Shown here one piece after another: positions 21,430 to 34,832 of a stretch of DNA of 64,000 nt. A program made the translations under genes and the position numbers. The stretch is from Prostheceraeus crozeri (Eukaryota > Platyhelminthes > Polycladida > Euryleptidae), in NCBI GenBank assembly GCA_907163375.1, contig CAJQUW010003584.1, positions 186,001 to 250,000 on the forward strand. Reading direction: 5' to 3'. How positions within the stretch are numbered: the stretch's first letter is position 1; every line of letters begins with the position of its first letter. The notes under the pieces were generated by a model. The model was given only the letters and a program-made list of their open reading frames with translations, was not told the DNA's origin and searched no databases.

Positions 21430-22400
21430 CCTGTCATAGAGTAGGCACAGTATGCAAGAGTGTCAACTCAAACATGTCAGCATACAAACTATTACACCAA
21501 AAGATTTAGTTTTTAACAGAGATAGTGCTTCTTAAGTCAATTTGATTAATTTATAGAAAAGTAACTTTTCGCAAATTATTCCAAAGTTTACATACTACTA
21601 TTCGATAAGTGAGATTTTGATATTTAAGTAATATGAAACTTATTGGACATCAAGCAGAGTGAAAATTCTTTGATAGGAATCTTAAAACATTTAACAAAGA
21701 AGGAAATTTAGTTGCTTACCAAGTAGATTTCACCGACAGCATTATGACTTAAGTCTTCATACGAAAATGAAAGCTTATTCTTTCTGCTTCTTGGCTTCTT
21801 TTAAGCTTGCTGACTTTGCAAATTTATTAGCTTTTTACCAACAGTCTAAATGGACTTTCTAAACAATTGTCGGAAGCGTTTGACCAACAAAGTGTATTCT
21901 AAGGTGAATAAAACTGATTATGTAGAATTGAGTTTCTAGATGGTCAGGATCACAAACCTCTATGCGGCTAGCATTCAACTAAGCTTGTATTTGATAATTA
22001 TACATGTGGATAAATTAAATTTCCTTAGGCATGATTTTGTGATTCAATCAATATTCAGTAAATCAGGTCTCACTTTCTGTCTGAATAACAATGTGGACCC
22101 ATTTGTATTTTGGACTTAATGACTATCATTGTATTTGAATGTGATATATTCTTCCAGTACCCTATTTGGTAATTTGACAATATTTTTTATTGACAATGCT
22201 GAATGTTAAGGAATAATCACTTCCATCAAAGTGAGTAAATAAAATGTCACCATTCCATAAACCAATGACTCGAAGGACATTTGAAATACTACCCTTCCTT
22301 CTGTGTTGTTTTCATGGCAGTCATTTCCTAAATGACTATTTTTCCAGAACAGTAAAAATGTACATGCGGTACATGATACCAAAAAGGAGTTCATTTGATG
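21430..22400. repeat. Dispersed repeat family, copy 1
   Basis: This stretch aligns with 30806-31600 in the same orientation, with many small changes. Shared blocks include CATAGAGTAGG, AAAAGATTYAGTTTTT, the run around GATTTTTATGATTCA and the run around GAAATACYAYCATTCC. A third, shorter copy is at about 46185-46410. No long frame is conserved, so it is a non-coding repeat of unknown class. Confidence 0.6.
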
Positions 22401-22404
22401 AAAT

Positions 22405-25200
22405 CGATTCTGCGATCACATTCGATTTGAGTAATTTCAAAGAGCTGGATAAGGTTTTTGAATGCTTATGAAAACACATTTCGACATTGAATTAAGTTCC
22501 AAGCTGTAAATGACATCGATTTGTTGTTGAGTTTGGTTATGCTTGCTTCAATAACAATGTATAATTACAATTTCATTCATTTGCGTTATTTGATTAACTG
22601 AATTGTTCATTCATGGGCCTCAAAAAAGTAAATGTTCAGACAGTCGCAGCGTGCAGTTTACAGGGAAATATGTAATAGTTGCACATGGTGGGTTTTCGGA
22701 TAAGTTACAAAGCCGACAACTTCTTCTGTCAATTAATTGATTGACTTAAATTTCTATAATAGAGAATTGTTTATTTTTAAAGAAATTTATGTTTGATGCA
22801 ATTGTTTGGAAATAGGTCAACGTCATTCAGATAAATGATTCATACAACAACTAATTTCATCGCTGTCCAATAATTTCGAGTGAAAGACTTTTCCGACTGG
22901 AAATACTTGAAATGCCTCTGTCTCTCTCTCACATTCTAAAATAGCGTAATACGGCGCTAAATGGAGGAGAGAAAATTCTCTGCCAGGGAAAACTTGAAAT
23001 GGTCACAGACCGACAATAAAAGATCAACTGAACCACATAAAGTCAATAATAGCGTAATGTCTAAGAAAATTTAATTTACTTAATTTATTAAATAAAGTTG
23101 AATAATTTATTATCCGCCTCAAGATGAAACAGGTCTCCTCAACATGTTGCATTCTGTGATAGACAGTGATTTGGAAGATTGGTCTTCTCACTCTAAATTT
23201 TTTGATATTTTGCTTTCGTAAATGACCGTGCATGACTGGTTGGCCTACATGAACAAATCAGCATAAATCAATGTTCAAAATGAAAGCTATCATTATTTTC
23301 ATAGTTCAGCACTAAAAACAGACTGTTGGCAAAGTTTTCACAGCCGTAATTGATGAGTTTGAGATATCCACAGCTGCTTTGAGGGTCTAAAAATGCAGCA
23401 ATTATGGCTCAGTTTAGGCCTATTTCCGAATGGTATGGATAAATTTGGAAAATGGCCAAGTGTAAGGGTAATGCTGTATGGAATAAATCAATTTCATTAA
23501 AATTAACTATCTGAGGCTACATGGCTAGAGCAAACATTGTAAAACCGGAGAGTACAACTGACACTGTGCTAAATGTCGTTGATTTACAAAAGCACCAAAT
23601 TTTCGCATGTGTTTTCTGAGAAAGCTGAAAGACACTCAAATGATTTGATATATCGACTTGCTACACGCAAACATCATTGCTTTACTTAAAATCAACTTTC
23701 CTGATGATTTGATATCGATTTAGGCAGGTAAACTAAGAATTTGTAGAGGGGGTCCACTGGAACCCTCCTCAGGTCTCTGAGGGTTAATCATACGTCTGCG
23801 TGCTCATGCCTTCACCGCTGTTGTGAATCGAGCTGGAAATTGATATGTTGAATATAAGCGCTGTCATTGAGAAAACACAACGTCCCTCTTTGTAGAAATT
23901 GCGTAATGAAGCTTGTCAGACGGCCAAACTGTCTGATTGTAGACGTGAAAGTTATTAGGTAAGAGAAACCTGGGCTGTGGTCAACTATGGTCAGGTCAGA
24001 AATGTGACATGACGCAACGTGAAAAGGAAATCTGGATTTTCATATTGTTCACACAGCTTTTCATCCAACAGTATGACGAGATGAAATTCACGTGGATGAC
24101 AGGATAATTAACCAAGAGTTTAGTTGTCGCACGCTGCGGTCACTCATCCCCGTCTCCTGGAATAAGTGATTTTATCGCTTCCAACATCGAGTGAAAGACT
24201 TTTCCAACACTTTTTCGAATGGTTCATGAAGAAGCTCACACTGAGAGATCTACATGTGGCACTCGAATGTGAACATTTCTGATTTCTCAACAGTCAACTA
24301 CTCTCATGAGCGCCTGAATTAACCGCCTTTGGCAACAGGACGAGACACGCGCGCTCACATCACGATATTATCTACATGTATATTCATTTGTCATTTTACA
24401 ACTACTATTACAAATATCAAGGCTACCATTTGTAAGCTGTCCAACCTCTGCTTAGAGATTTGCATGACGATTTCATTGCATCGTCAACTTGTGGCAAGAA
24501 ATTTGTAGGGATTGTCAAGAATTGATAGATGTCGGTAAATTGATTGACCAATTTCAATTAGCTGATTTTCATTGATGGCATGGAATTTCAAATTCAATTG
24601 ATTGAATGAGAGGAGCAATTGAATTGCAATCCATTTTTGATGATCATAATTCACAGTGAATACTCGTATGTACTTCGAGCATTAACTTTCGACCTGTGGT
24701 CTTATCCTCGACTGCATTGCGAACGAAAGATGCTCTATTCTAGATTAGACAAAATCAAAATTGATGTCAAATTTACTGGGGGAGTGATGTTCAATTGTTA
24801 CAATTGTCGGCCAGATCATCTTCTGGTGAGTGAACATTAATGAATAAAACAGCGAGGAAATAAGCTGAATCGTCTCGCCACTTTGAAACTGCCATTACAT
24901 TACTGCTAATAATGCAAAAGCAGTATCCAGGTCGACTGAGTGACTGTTTACATTTGGTGGTGAGAGAGAAACAGGACCTCGAGAAATTTTAACATAGAAT
25001 GTCATAACTTGTTTTAGGAATGACTTTGCTGATTGTTTGGGTTGCGTGAGTTTGACTGAAGATGTTATTTCAGAGGCACACCATTTTCAAGTTACGCTTT
25101 GCCATTAAATAATAATTGAAAATTCAGATACTCGTAGACGTTGCAACAAATACCCGAAAGTGCGAAGTGAAGTGGGCACCAGAGAAGCAACAGTCTAGTC
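22405..25200. other. No gene seen
   Basis: AT-rich sequence without recognisable coding similarity. An 18-base word, CGAGTGAAAGACTTTTCC, occurs at about 22879 and again at about 24188 with some matching sequence before it. TAGGCCTA lies near 23416. If MATE copy A starts upstream of here, this is its first intron. Confidence 0.5.
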
Positions 25201-25656
25201 AAATGCGTCAAGTATGAAGCAAACGACAGGCCGGCAGCACCCGTGGAGTGACACTTCATTAAGCAGACAAGGAATATGGTTTCTCCTATGGGATCGATCC
25301 ATTATCAAACTCATAAGCCCCGGTTCGTTTGCATATCTGTGTCATGCTGACTTCCAACCCCATCAGCAGTCCTCTACATTATCAGGCATGTGCTTGCTAG
25401 CGCTGATGACTATGGCGTCCATTGACACATGGCCAGTTACTGGGTGTCTCCCCCAGTCATAAGCACTAGCTCGTATGGGCCACGAATCCAAGAAAGTCCA
25501 ACCTTGACACCAGTAACCAGACCAAATCCATCGCTACCCCAGATACAGCGTCATGAACATCCGCTCTCGGAGTTACGTGTTTCTAGATGGAACCTCGTTG
25601 TGCGGTCTTTGTCAGCTGTTCATTGAAGTGTTAACCATAATCACCAGCTCTATTCT

Positions 25657-25935
25657 ATGGAGTCTCCAGACCATCCCTTGGAGCCAGAATTATTCCGTCT
25701 AAGTCAGAAGAAACAAAGACCCAGGGCAAAAAGAAGAAAAATGTCTGAAGAAAAAGGAACCCATCACAATAATAGTAAAAATGAGCGTTTATTTAATTCA
25801 TACATGCCCTCAATAATAATGAGAAGCGTGAGGCCTTTTACAAACCAACATCAAAATCAAAGTAATTATTCTCAAAATGTGAGAAAACTAACAAAATCTA
25901 CAATGGAAAGAGCAGCGTCGCATAAGAAGAAGTAA
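25657..25935 (+). pseudogene. Possible start of a LINE ORF2 (weak)
   Basis: The reading has a basic run, QKKQRPRAKRRKMSEE, followed by SYMPSIIMRSVRPFTNQ. Many LINE ORF2 proteins begin this way: a basic stretch and then LPSIILANVRS before the endonuclease. Nothing after it continues the endonuclease, so it is a short relic at best. The upstream open frames at 25214-25626 were not recognised and could be its 5' part. Confidence 0.35.
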
Positions 25936-26029
25936 CGCAATATCAACTACAGGAACCACTGTTAAATAATCTTATCATTGTCAAGATAGAACAGTTTCTT
26001 CTCAACACTAAAGAACATTGAGGCATACA

Positions 26030-26525
26030 GTACTTGTTAGAATATTTTAATTTTTCGGAACAAGGTGATGCAAAACATGATCCTCATTATTGATCATACA
26101 TTTAAATAAAGATGCTCCAATCATCAGTCGTCAATATGAAAGCGGTACAAAATCTGCACAATTACATTGAGAGGACCCAGAAATAATTTAATGATAACGA
26201 CTTTGAACATTTTCAATTATGTTGGCAAGTGTGGAATTCAATCCCACAAACAACGGAGCACTACATTCCAAAATACTACGTATACAGTTATTGTAAATTG
26301 TCACCATTTCGGGTACAGTCAGAAAAGGCTTTACCTGACGATGCACAAAACTCTTGGTAGATGCTTTTTTTGAAATAGCATTGACATGCATGCTACAATT
26401 AAGTCTGTGATTGAAAGAAATACCTAGAATTTTAACACAATCAACAATACGAACATCAGCAATAGCAAAATTAATCAAATTTGGTGGCTGAATACCACTG
26501 GCAATATCCACAAATCTATCCCAAT
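26030..26525 (-). pseudogene. LINE reverse transcriptase C-terminal fragment
   Basis: On the minus strand the reading has VDCVKILGISFNHRLNCSMH, then VTIYNNCIRSILECSAPLFV and GLNSTLANIIENVQSRYH. After a stop, CMINNEDHVLHHLVPKN follows. These are the thumb and C-terminal blocks of CR1-like LINE polymerases. No catalytic core is present. The fragment differs from the LINE at 2.7-6.2 kb and so comes from another family. Confidence 0.7.
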
Positions 26526-27111
26526 CAACCAGCTATCAAGCGATGACACGTAAAGCTATGCTATGAAGTCCACAAAAGGAGCGTTATAATTTCACAGATG
26601 GAAAAGAATTGCACGCATACTGACTTCGTCGAAAATACTCAAGAAAGCTTTTTTTCGTCAGAGCATGAACAGTTTCTTGTTATTTTTCTAAGGAGCGCTG
26701 TAATCGTCGTCAATGCATCCCATCGAATGCAGTCAATTCTATCATCGTACTAAAAGTTATCACTGCGATCGATTTGAAAGGAGGAAGGTCAGACAATCAC
26801 AGTTCCTGCGCATGTATGGGAGAGCATGTTGCTATATGAACTAATGAAGTAAACTAACATTTGTGGAATAAAACTATTTACCGGATTTAGTGCATTGCCA
26901 GGTAGTAGTAGCATAACCGGTGTACTTGGCACAGCTGAGGTCTTAGATAAGAAATTTCTAAATAATTTTTTTTTCTAAAATAAATTGATTTCACGAGTTA
27001 TGAGAGAATTGTTTCTGTTCGCATTCAGTTAATCAGACTAGGCTTAATCTTCTAATTGATGCAAAGCTGTGGGAAGAATAAGATTGCAATATTGCTGCCA
27101 GTTTATCATTA

Positions 27112-28786
27112 TGTCCAGACAGAGTTGGAAAAGTCGGAATTGGAATTAATTCCGATCCGGAATTAATTCCATTTTTTGTCGGAATTGGAATTGACGATAC
27201 TTAAATCTACTGGAATTGGAATTGGAATTGACCTTGATAAACCTCAATTCCACTTTTTCGATAGACCTGTGATAAATCTATTTGTACAAAAATTGAAATC
27301 ACAGTACTCGGCCGTTGTGTTAACTGCATGCAGAGATAAGAGAAAGAGAGAGAGAGAGAGAGACAGATAGATCGACAGAGGTAGTTTTATTCTATTCTTG
27401 AATAAAGGGTGTTTTTTTTGTGACTTCGATAGGCCTACAGCCCCGGACCATGTTATTTCAGCGATTAAGCAGACAATGAAAATACAATCATATTTGTTCA
27501 ATCTGTTATTTAGCTATTTATCAAGTAAGATAATTAATCAAAATAAAGCAATTGTTGAATTTAGTTCTTGATAGGACATGCACAAAAAGTGGAGATTAAC
27601 TTAATTGTTGTACACACGAAAACCTACTTGTTTGGAAAGAGGAAAATTAACGCTGCATTAAAGGGCGGCAACCCTGTTAGTACAAATCATAATATAGACA
27701 GTGTCAATAAATTATTCTAATAATTAATTATTCAATTACATGAACTATTGAACTATTATTCAACTTCCAATCATAACAATCAACGATATTAATTTCTAAG
27801 ACTACAGTTATATAGATGCGATGCACAACGATAAAAGAAAAACTTTACACTTACAGTTCACTTCTTAATGTTGAATTCACTTCAGTTCGATAGGGCTCAC
27901 TTATACCAAAATAATATCATGAATATCAGTGTCACTCATACAATCAATCTTCAATCGCGCTCGCTGATGTGTTGCCGTATACGCTGCTGTGTTGTTGCTC
28001 GCTGGCAGGCAGTTGTTGTTACTTCCGCGAGAGCCCGAAGTTCTTCTAACAGCTACTGAAGATGTCGCATGTGTTGTTGTTGTGTAAATTTCTCATGGTT
28101 TCTAATTTATAAAAATTTTTGAGACTTGACGATAAAACCACTTCCTTTTGAAAATTGTAAGAGTTTCCTTTAATCACTGCTTGTTAGCTTTCGACCCGAT
28201 CACATTTCGTTCTTATCACGGAATTTTTAATCTCGTTTTTTAAAATGGACAATTAGTCAGATTTCATGATATCATTTTTATTGTCGTTTTTTCTTTCATC
28301 AACAATCACGTTATTCGCACACTGAATTTTTTTTCTTCTGTCAGTTTATTAATAGATTTATTCGCATCTAATCTCATCTCTCTCTCTCTCAGCGTTTGAT
28401 TAATTGCTGATCGTTAACTTTCTTTTCTTTTCTTCACGAGATATTGAATATCTCGTTTACGAAACGAAAATGGCATATTACATATGTACAAGTACAGAAG
28501 AAATGTGAATTATGAACATGAAAACGCACATAGGAACGACGCAGGGAACGGGTCACAGGAACAACGAGGATAGGATAAGGGCACATGGGTTAGATTGAAA
28601 CGAACAAACGTTAGATACATTAACATAATACACTTTACGCGACATGCAATTATCGGAATTGAATCTTATTATGGAATTGGAATTGAATTGAACTGTTTCG
28701 ACTGGAATTGGAATTGAAATTTCTGCTCCGGAATTGGAATTGGAATTAAAAAATTTCAGTGGAATTTTTCCAGCTCTGTGTACAGA
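27112..28786. mobile_element. hAT-like non-autonomous element with GGAATT arrays
   Basis: The left end is CAGAGTTGGAAAAGTC at 27120 and the right end, reversed, is CAGAGCTGGAAAAATTC at 28778. The flanks TGTCCAGA and TGTACAGA match at 7 of 8 bases. Both ends carry arrays of GGAATTGGAATT and its relatives next to the terminal repeats. The middle holds an AG microsatellite at about 27341-27362 and no transposase I can recognise. The length is about 1.66 kb. Confidence 0.8.
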
Positions 28787-30800
28787 TACAGGTGTCAGCA
28801 GCTATATAGTTACGTAGACTGTCAGCAAATGCATATTGACTCCCCTGTGCTGATGAATCATTACATCTAAATGCTATTTAAACGCAAATCGTTCTTCGTG
28901 CAGTTATAACAGTGTAAAGGCATCAGACTTTTACTTAAAACGAAGTTTTACTTAGCAAATATTATAATGGTGACTTCATAACGGTCAACTTTTATCATTC
29001 ATCCGCGTGTTTAACTTTGATAAGCTAGGAGTGGTGCAACCAGAAAGAGCTCAAGATATCAATTTTCATGTGGATATCATATATCACAATCTAATGGCAA
29101 AATTTGGAGAGGCAACATTTTGAGTGCAAAAAGTTCAAAGCTTTTAATTCAAATATTCCCAACTGGAACAATGGGCATAAAATAGCTACAATACAAATGC
29201 AGATGAAGTACCATAATCAATAATTATGCCTTATTGAGACGGTGAAAAATGATAGGTAATCTATTAGCATCGTCCTTGGCTTTCAATTGAAGGTGAATTG
29301 ACTAGCTCTCCTCTTCTGGCCCTTATGTACTATAAACCAGGCCACTTCTAGTCATTATGAAGCTTTGATCATTTGATTGAAGTCTTGATGATAAGCAAGC
29401 ATCATAAGCTACATTCGCCAAGTTCTATTTTATTACTACAGCAGTAAGTAGCTTTCTAGTATTGTTGAATACTGTCATACAAATGATGACCAATTTTCCC
29501 TCAAAATAAGTTTAAAATGCGCATGAATACAACAGAAAATCACAGATGCACTCACCGTTTGAGTTCAGCCACCTCTGCCACATAATGCCAGTGTTGTACT
29601 TTCCACAATAAGTCAAAGAATGTTTGGAATTTTAAGCGAACTCGAGAAATAGCACAATTTAAGTACTTGTGATTAGGATGTTTATGTCCAGTAATTCTAA
29701 TCGCAATTTTCTCTTAATTTTCGGTTTATAGAGCCATGATCAAATTGAAGTACGGTCCAAGTGACACGTGCTGCATTCACACGAATTCAATGAGGAAATT
29801 CGCAATCAAGTACTTTTCGTAAGAATAAGTAGCTCCATTCATTTGACTTTAACAATAGAAACAACAATGGACAGTGCCAGTTAGCTTCTTCAAATTGGCT
29901 GACTCATCCATTAACTTTACCTTTCATTAAGGAGATTCGTAATCATTTGAAGATTTTCCTGCGCAAAGTATAGTTCTCTGCAAAAGCGCTATTGGACAAC
30001 AATTATGATGGCCATATTAATTCATGACTTAGTGAAAGCAGTATTCAATTAGAGTAGGGTTGCGGTGTTTAAAATATAATTTTTGAAAGTATGTTTCAAA
30101 TAGGGGTATAAAACAATGTTCTTCATGTTATTTTCAATATTTTTTATGTTGTTTTTCCTGTTGACGCGTCTTCTTAATTTTCGATATACAATCCACCGAC
30201 ACTATAGCACTTTCTGCATATGCATAATTGACAAATGTACTTTCGTATAGCAATACTAGAGCGAGTACAGTTTGATCTATAACTGCAGGTAGACGACGAG
30301 GATACATAGGATGATACAATTTGTGTGAAATTGCGTTACTATGGGTGATTATAATCACCAGGGCAAGGTCAATAAACTCATGAAGATTGGGTGTAACAGC
30401 AGACTTCAAGAAGATCATTTTTGATCATGATTGCTTCTTATTTGATTACGATGATGAAAGTAACATTGAGTGTGTTGAGTCAATATAATTGAAAAGGACA
30501 TGATCAGCATTCCGAAATGTAGAATGCCACTTCCAGTGATGATCAAACTTAATGTTGCTATTGTTGAGCATTCTAACTAAAGACTTTCCCAAATTAAGAC
30601 GTCTTTTTGGCTTATTAGCATTATATTGTGCTTTCATTTAATTCATGATGCCTTTAAGGAAGGTATTAGCGTAGTTCGGCTAAAGGTGCCGCAATTCTCA
30701 TACTGTAGGCTAAAAAACAAAACAAAACACTCTTAAAAAAACTAAAAAAAACAAAAAACACAAGCAAATTTAAAATACGAAGGATAAATTAGTATTTTTT
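28787..30800. other. No gene assigned (possible MATE A start exon at 29556)
   Basis: Two minus-strand open frames of 94 and 63 codons (30418-30134 and 30637-30446) have no recognisable similarity. An A-rich run lies at about 30716-30770. The short candidate exon at 29583-29556 is described separately. Confidence 0.4.
29556..29583 (-). CDS. Possible first coding exon of MATE copy A (weak)
   Basis: An ATG at 29583 opens nine codons (MWQRWLNSN) and one extra base before a good donor, GTGAGT. It therefore ends in phase 1, as exon 2 requires, and would give MWQRWLNSNAQPIC across the junction. Copy B also begins with a short ATG exon ending in phase 1. The stretch is so short that chance is a real alternative. 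No similarity to copy B's start was seen. Confidence 0.22.
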
Positions 30801-30805
30801 GCAAC

Positions 30806-31600
30806 ACAGTCCGGCATAGAGTAGGGATATATAGGTAGAGTGTCGACTCAAAAAAGTATCTGTATACAGTGAAAATTTTTATATCAAAAGATTCAGTTTT
30901 TTGCGGAGATTACGTTCCCGTGGTCCAAAATATTATTTGAGCACTTTTGAAAAAAAGTCAAAATTTGCGAATTTATATACTACCGAGATGACTCTCCTAT
31001 ATATAAGTAGCATGAAACAAGTTGGATATCAAAAGGAATGAATATTTGATAATAAGCATTCTAACTAAGCGGAAATCAAGCTGATTATCAAGGGAATTTC
31101 ATGATCAGATTATAATGGAAGTCTTCATGAAAAAGTCGCGATATTGTTCATGCATGCTTTCTTGGCTGAAATTTCAAGTTTTTAATTCAATTTTCACCGG
31201 CATGATTTTTATGATTCACAAAATTCATGGTTCACTTCTTGAATCTGAATAGTGATGTGGAACCATTTATATCTTTCTAAGTTAAGTGGAATCATTGTCT
31301 TTGATCATGTGATTTTGCTGTGTGATTTGATCACGCCTAGAAAATACCCTCGAGGTTCAGCAAGAAGGTAATAGGAACCAATCGAATTGCTAATTTAGCA
31401 AACATTAAATCTCCAAGGCTGTCACGAGAATATGTGAAATACCATCATTCCCTCTGCATTACTGTCATGATCATTCAATTCCGTTGTAATTTCTGCCAAA
31501 CTACAAAGATTTGCATATCTTACATTTGGTGACAGTACCACCTGTATCTCCCTTGAGTTCATTTATTAAAATCGAAAGTGTATAAAATTGGGGATTTAAT
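30806..31600. repeat. Dispersed repeat family, copy 2
   Basis: Aligns in direct orientation with 21430-22400, and its last part (from about 31370) aligns with 46185-46410. The shared tail includes GAGTTCATTTA and AAAATCGAAA. Divergence is high and spread out, so the copies are old. Confidence 0.6.
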
Positions 31601-32680
31601 AAATGCGGAGTTACCACTCTACCTAATATATCTATTCTATAAAATCCGGTGTATGAGAAGAAATACAAAATGAAGAATAGCCTTAACACCTTCATGACCC
31701 TCGCTATTCGATTGTTACTGTATCTTTCATTATTATCATTGACACACCTTCAAAAATTGGATTAATATTGCGTCAGAATTGCATTATAGAGTATGTCGCA
31801 CCTCTTAAGTCCATCTGACAAACATCTGTATTAGGCGGAATGACAATGGTCTGAGGGCATCATTTAGTGCAGAGTTTCGCAAACAAGAGATAAAGCGTTC
31901 CATTTACAGTACAATTTAATGAACTTCGAGCGTCAAAGAAAAAAACTTTACAGCATGCCTATTGCCTATCCGGTATATCTACTACGACTTTTATCATTGC
32001 TATGATAATATTGGATGCAAAAGCACATCGCAAACTGATAAATGGAGTTGTGAACACATACAAAGTGCGGACTTTTTTGGCTATTTACCTAGACTCGAGT
32101 CAATATGTATTATTTTTTCAACATTCTGCATGTATTTAGACGTCGGCACATCACGTTGCCTCGACTGGAGGACCTGATGGTTTCAATAGACGCCAAGTCA
32201 GTCAGCATGCCAATAATGATTGCTCGGTGTGATTAAATCACCATTTTATCGAAGAATGACAACATTTGAAAATTTGTGATGACATTGATGGGATACAAGT
32301 GACACACGAAGACATTAATGCAACACCACCGTGTTTTATGTAGTTGAGCTAAACAAAATTTGCATTGTGCAAAATACACTTATAACCACGTCCTAAAACG
32401 TCTTTCGAGAAAGTATGAGCAATAAAATGCATTAGTTCTGGATAAAAGATCTATTGGTTCTGAATGATAAAATGTTCTATACAAAAAAGTTGGCAAAATT
32501 CATTTGATAACAATGTTTCGAATGGAAGTCAGGCATCCCAGTGTTTGTGGAAGCCCGATTAAGTACATAGTCGAGCAAATTGATCTACTGAACAAAATAT
32601 AGACCTATTCTGCAATATGGCTGTCGATTAAATAGGGAGTTGACTCATTCAAGGACAGCTACAATTTCTATGTTGTAGTA
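31600..32680. other. No gene seen
   Basis: AT-rich sequence with short open frames only. I see no repeat ends or exons. Confidence 0.5.
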
Positions 32681-32688
32681 TTCACTGA

Positions 32689-34832
32689 CTGATGATTAGG
32701 GGAACCCAAAGTTTCACTGCAACTTTTTGCAACTTTTTTGCATATTTTAAGGTAAAATACAACATTTTGCAACTTTCACTGTCATTTGTAATAAAGATAA
32801 GTTTTTTAAGTTCCTCACTCTTGGATCAACTCAGCTACCGGTTACATTTCGTCATGTTTTCATTTCTAAGAATTGTGTGGTGACGCTTTTCTATAAATAG
32901 CAAATACGGGAAAAAATAGCTTAAAAAGCTTAAGCTTCTATAAATAGCTTAAGTTTGGCTTTTTTGGGTGATCGGCTGATTTCTGTGGCTTTTTTGGATC
33001 TTTTTTGATTTTTGCTTTTTTTGGATCATTTTTGGCTCTTTTGGAAATGATCATTAATCCATTTACGTCAACTACTTATCAAATTTTTGCTCAGCTTTTG
33101 TTACTATTGGCAGAACAAAGACATCACATTGTGAATCCGTCTGCAGAATATATTAACGTAAGCGTTCCATCATTGCCATTCATTTCGACCGCTTAATAAT
33201 GCCGAAAGAGAAAGTAGCCATTTCCTTTAAGGCTAAGCAATACATCCGAGAATATCCAGAGGATATTAAATTGAATCCTAAGAATGAATTATTTTGCTTT
33301 ATTTGTGGTATGAACGACGTTCTACTGTACTCAAGCATTTGGAGAGTCAAAAGCACTTGAAATATAAAGGTTCAAGCTCAAGTTCTACTCTACGACAGTC
33401 ATTTATTGGTCCAAACGACAAAATAGAATTTTCAGAGCAATTGGTTGATGCATTTTTATCAGCCAATATTCTTTTACACAAACTGCGGGTTGACAAAATA
33501 CGCGGTTTATTCAGCCAATTGGGCCAAACAATTCCAAGTGAAACTACATGTCGGAGAATCGTTCCTAACATTCTGATAAAGAAAATCAATATTATCAAAG
33601 AAGAAATATCAAAAGGTGAGATCTTTATGATTGTTGATGAAAGCGAAATAAACGGGACGAAATATTTTGTGGCACTTATGGGATTGCTGACAAAACCTGA
33701 AAGAACTCACCTTGTGCATTGCACAACATTAGCATCTGTGAATTCTGAAACGTTTTATTCTACGTTTTATGCTATTGATATCTGATGAAGCGCCATATAT
33801 GAAAGCTGCTGGAAATGTCTTGAAAGTTTTGTATCCCAGACTTTTCCATATTTCGTGTATCCTTCATCTGTTACATAATTGTGCAGATAAAGTACGATCT
33901 CGCTATAATGAAATAGATAACTTGATAGCTAGAATGAAGGCATTAACTGTAAAAAACAAGCAACGAAAACAGATGTTCAGTGATGCTGATATTGGAAGTC
34001 CTCCAGAACCAGTAGTAACACGATGGGGAAGCTTGTTGGAGGCAGCATTCTATTATAGCAAAAACTTTCCAAAAGTAATGGAAATTCTAAATTCATTATC
34101 TGGAAGTGGTATTTAAGTTAAACGCGCAAAGAGCGCCTTAAATTCGCTTACGATCCGGAATTAGTTACTTGAAGTGAAACGCGATTATGAAACTTTGCTA
34201 GTTCATATTAACAAGTGCAAGAAAAGTAACGTTACTATAAAAGAATGTTTCAATGAACTGAACACTTTAGAGTTCGGGGATGATTCAGCAATTATTCTCT
34301 CCTATTTGAAAGTGCGAAGTGATCGAAACTCAGATCTGAATGCTATCATGACTCAGGAACGCCCCGATATTTCTCCTTCTTTGTATGTGTTGCTTCAGCG
34401 TTGTCAGCCCACTTCCAAATCAGTGGAAAGAAGTTTCTCTTTATTGAAAAAACTTCTTGCTGACGATTGACATTTTCTTCCTGAAAATATTGAGGCTTAC
34501 CTTGTCTTGTACTACAACAGCAGTGATTAATCGACGTTTGTATTGTGAACTTATTTTTTGAGTTGGTATGAATTTTGTTTTGTATGACGTGAAAATATAT
34601 TGTTAAATGAACGCTAGTTACCTATTTTTCATTTGAATAGAACACATTCAAACGGGCATACACGTACATATTAACTTTTTTATCCATGATTGCCATTATC
34701 TGTTGCTATTTGACCCGTAGCATTTATTTCAAGCTATTCGGGGGCTTTTATTGCAACTTTTTGCAACTTTTTGAATTTTAAGTGCAACTTTTGAAGATTT
34801 TTAATGCAACTTTGGGTTGCCCTACTGATGAT
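32689..34832 (+). mobile_element. hAT element with a perfect 8-bp target duplication
   Basis: CTGATGAT flanks both sides exactly. The left end reads TAGGGGAACCCAAAGTT (32697) and the right end, reversed, TAGGGCAACCCAAAGTT (34824). The length is 2128 bp. Subterminal regions at both ends are rich in repeats of TTTTTGCAACTT. The inside carries a transposase on the plus strand with several frame breaks. The perfect target duplication points to a fairly recent insertion relative to the other elements here. Confidence 0.92.
33199..34530 (+). pseudogene. hAT transposase, broken
   Basis: From the ATG at 33199 (MPKEKVAISFKAKQYIREYP) the reading reaches a finger motif, LFCFICG...VLKHLESQKH. Next come FMIVDESEINGTKYFVALMG, with a likely first catalytic aspartate, and SDEAPYMKAAGNVLKVLYP. 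Then come CILHLLHNCADKVRS, EPVVTRWGSLLEAAFYY and the dimerisation block KSVERSFSLLKKLLADD. After a stop at about 34468, HFLPENIEAYLVLYY follows to 34530. Frame changes lie near 33305 and 34115. A stretch is missing near 33770, between YSTFYA and LLISDEA. It is a whole-length but inactive gene. Confidence 0.87.

Noticed and set aside
27341-27380. AG-rich run as a regulatory GAGA site
   Set aside because: It is a plain dinucleotide microsatellite inside a transposon.
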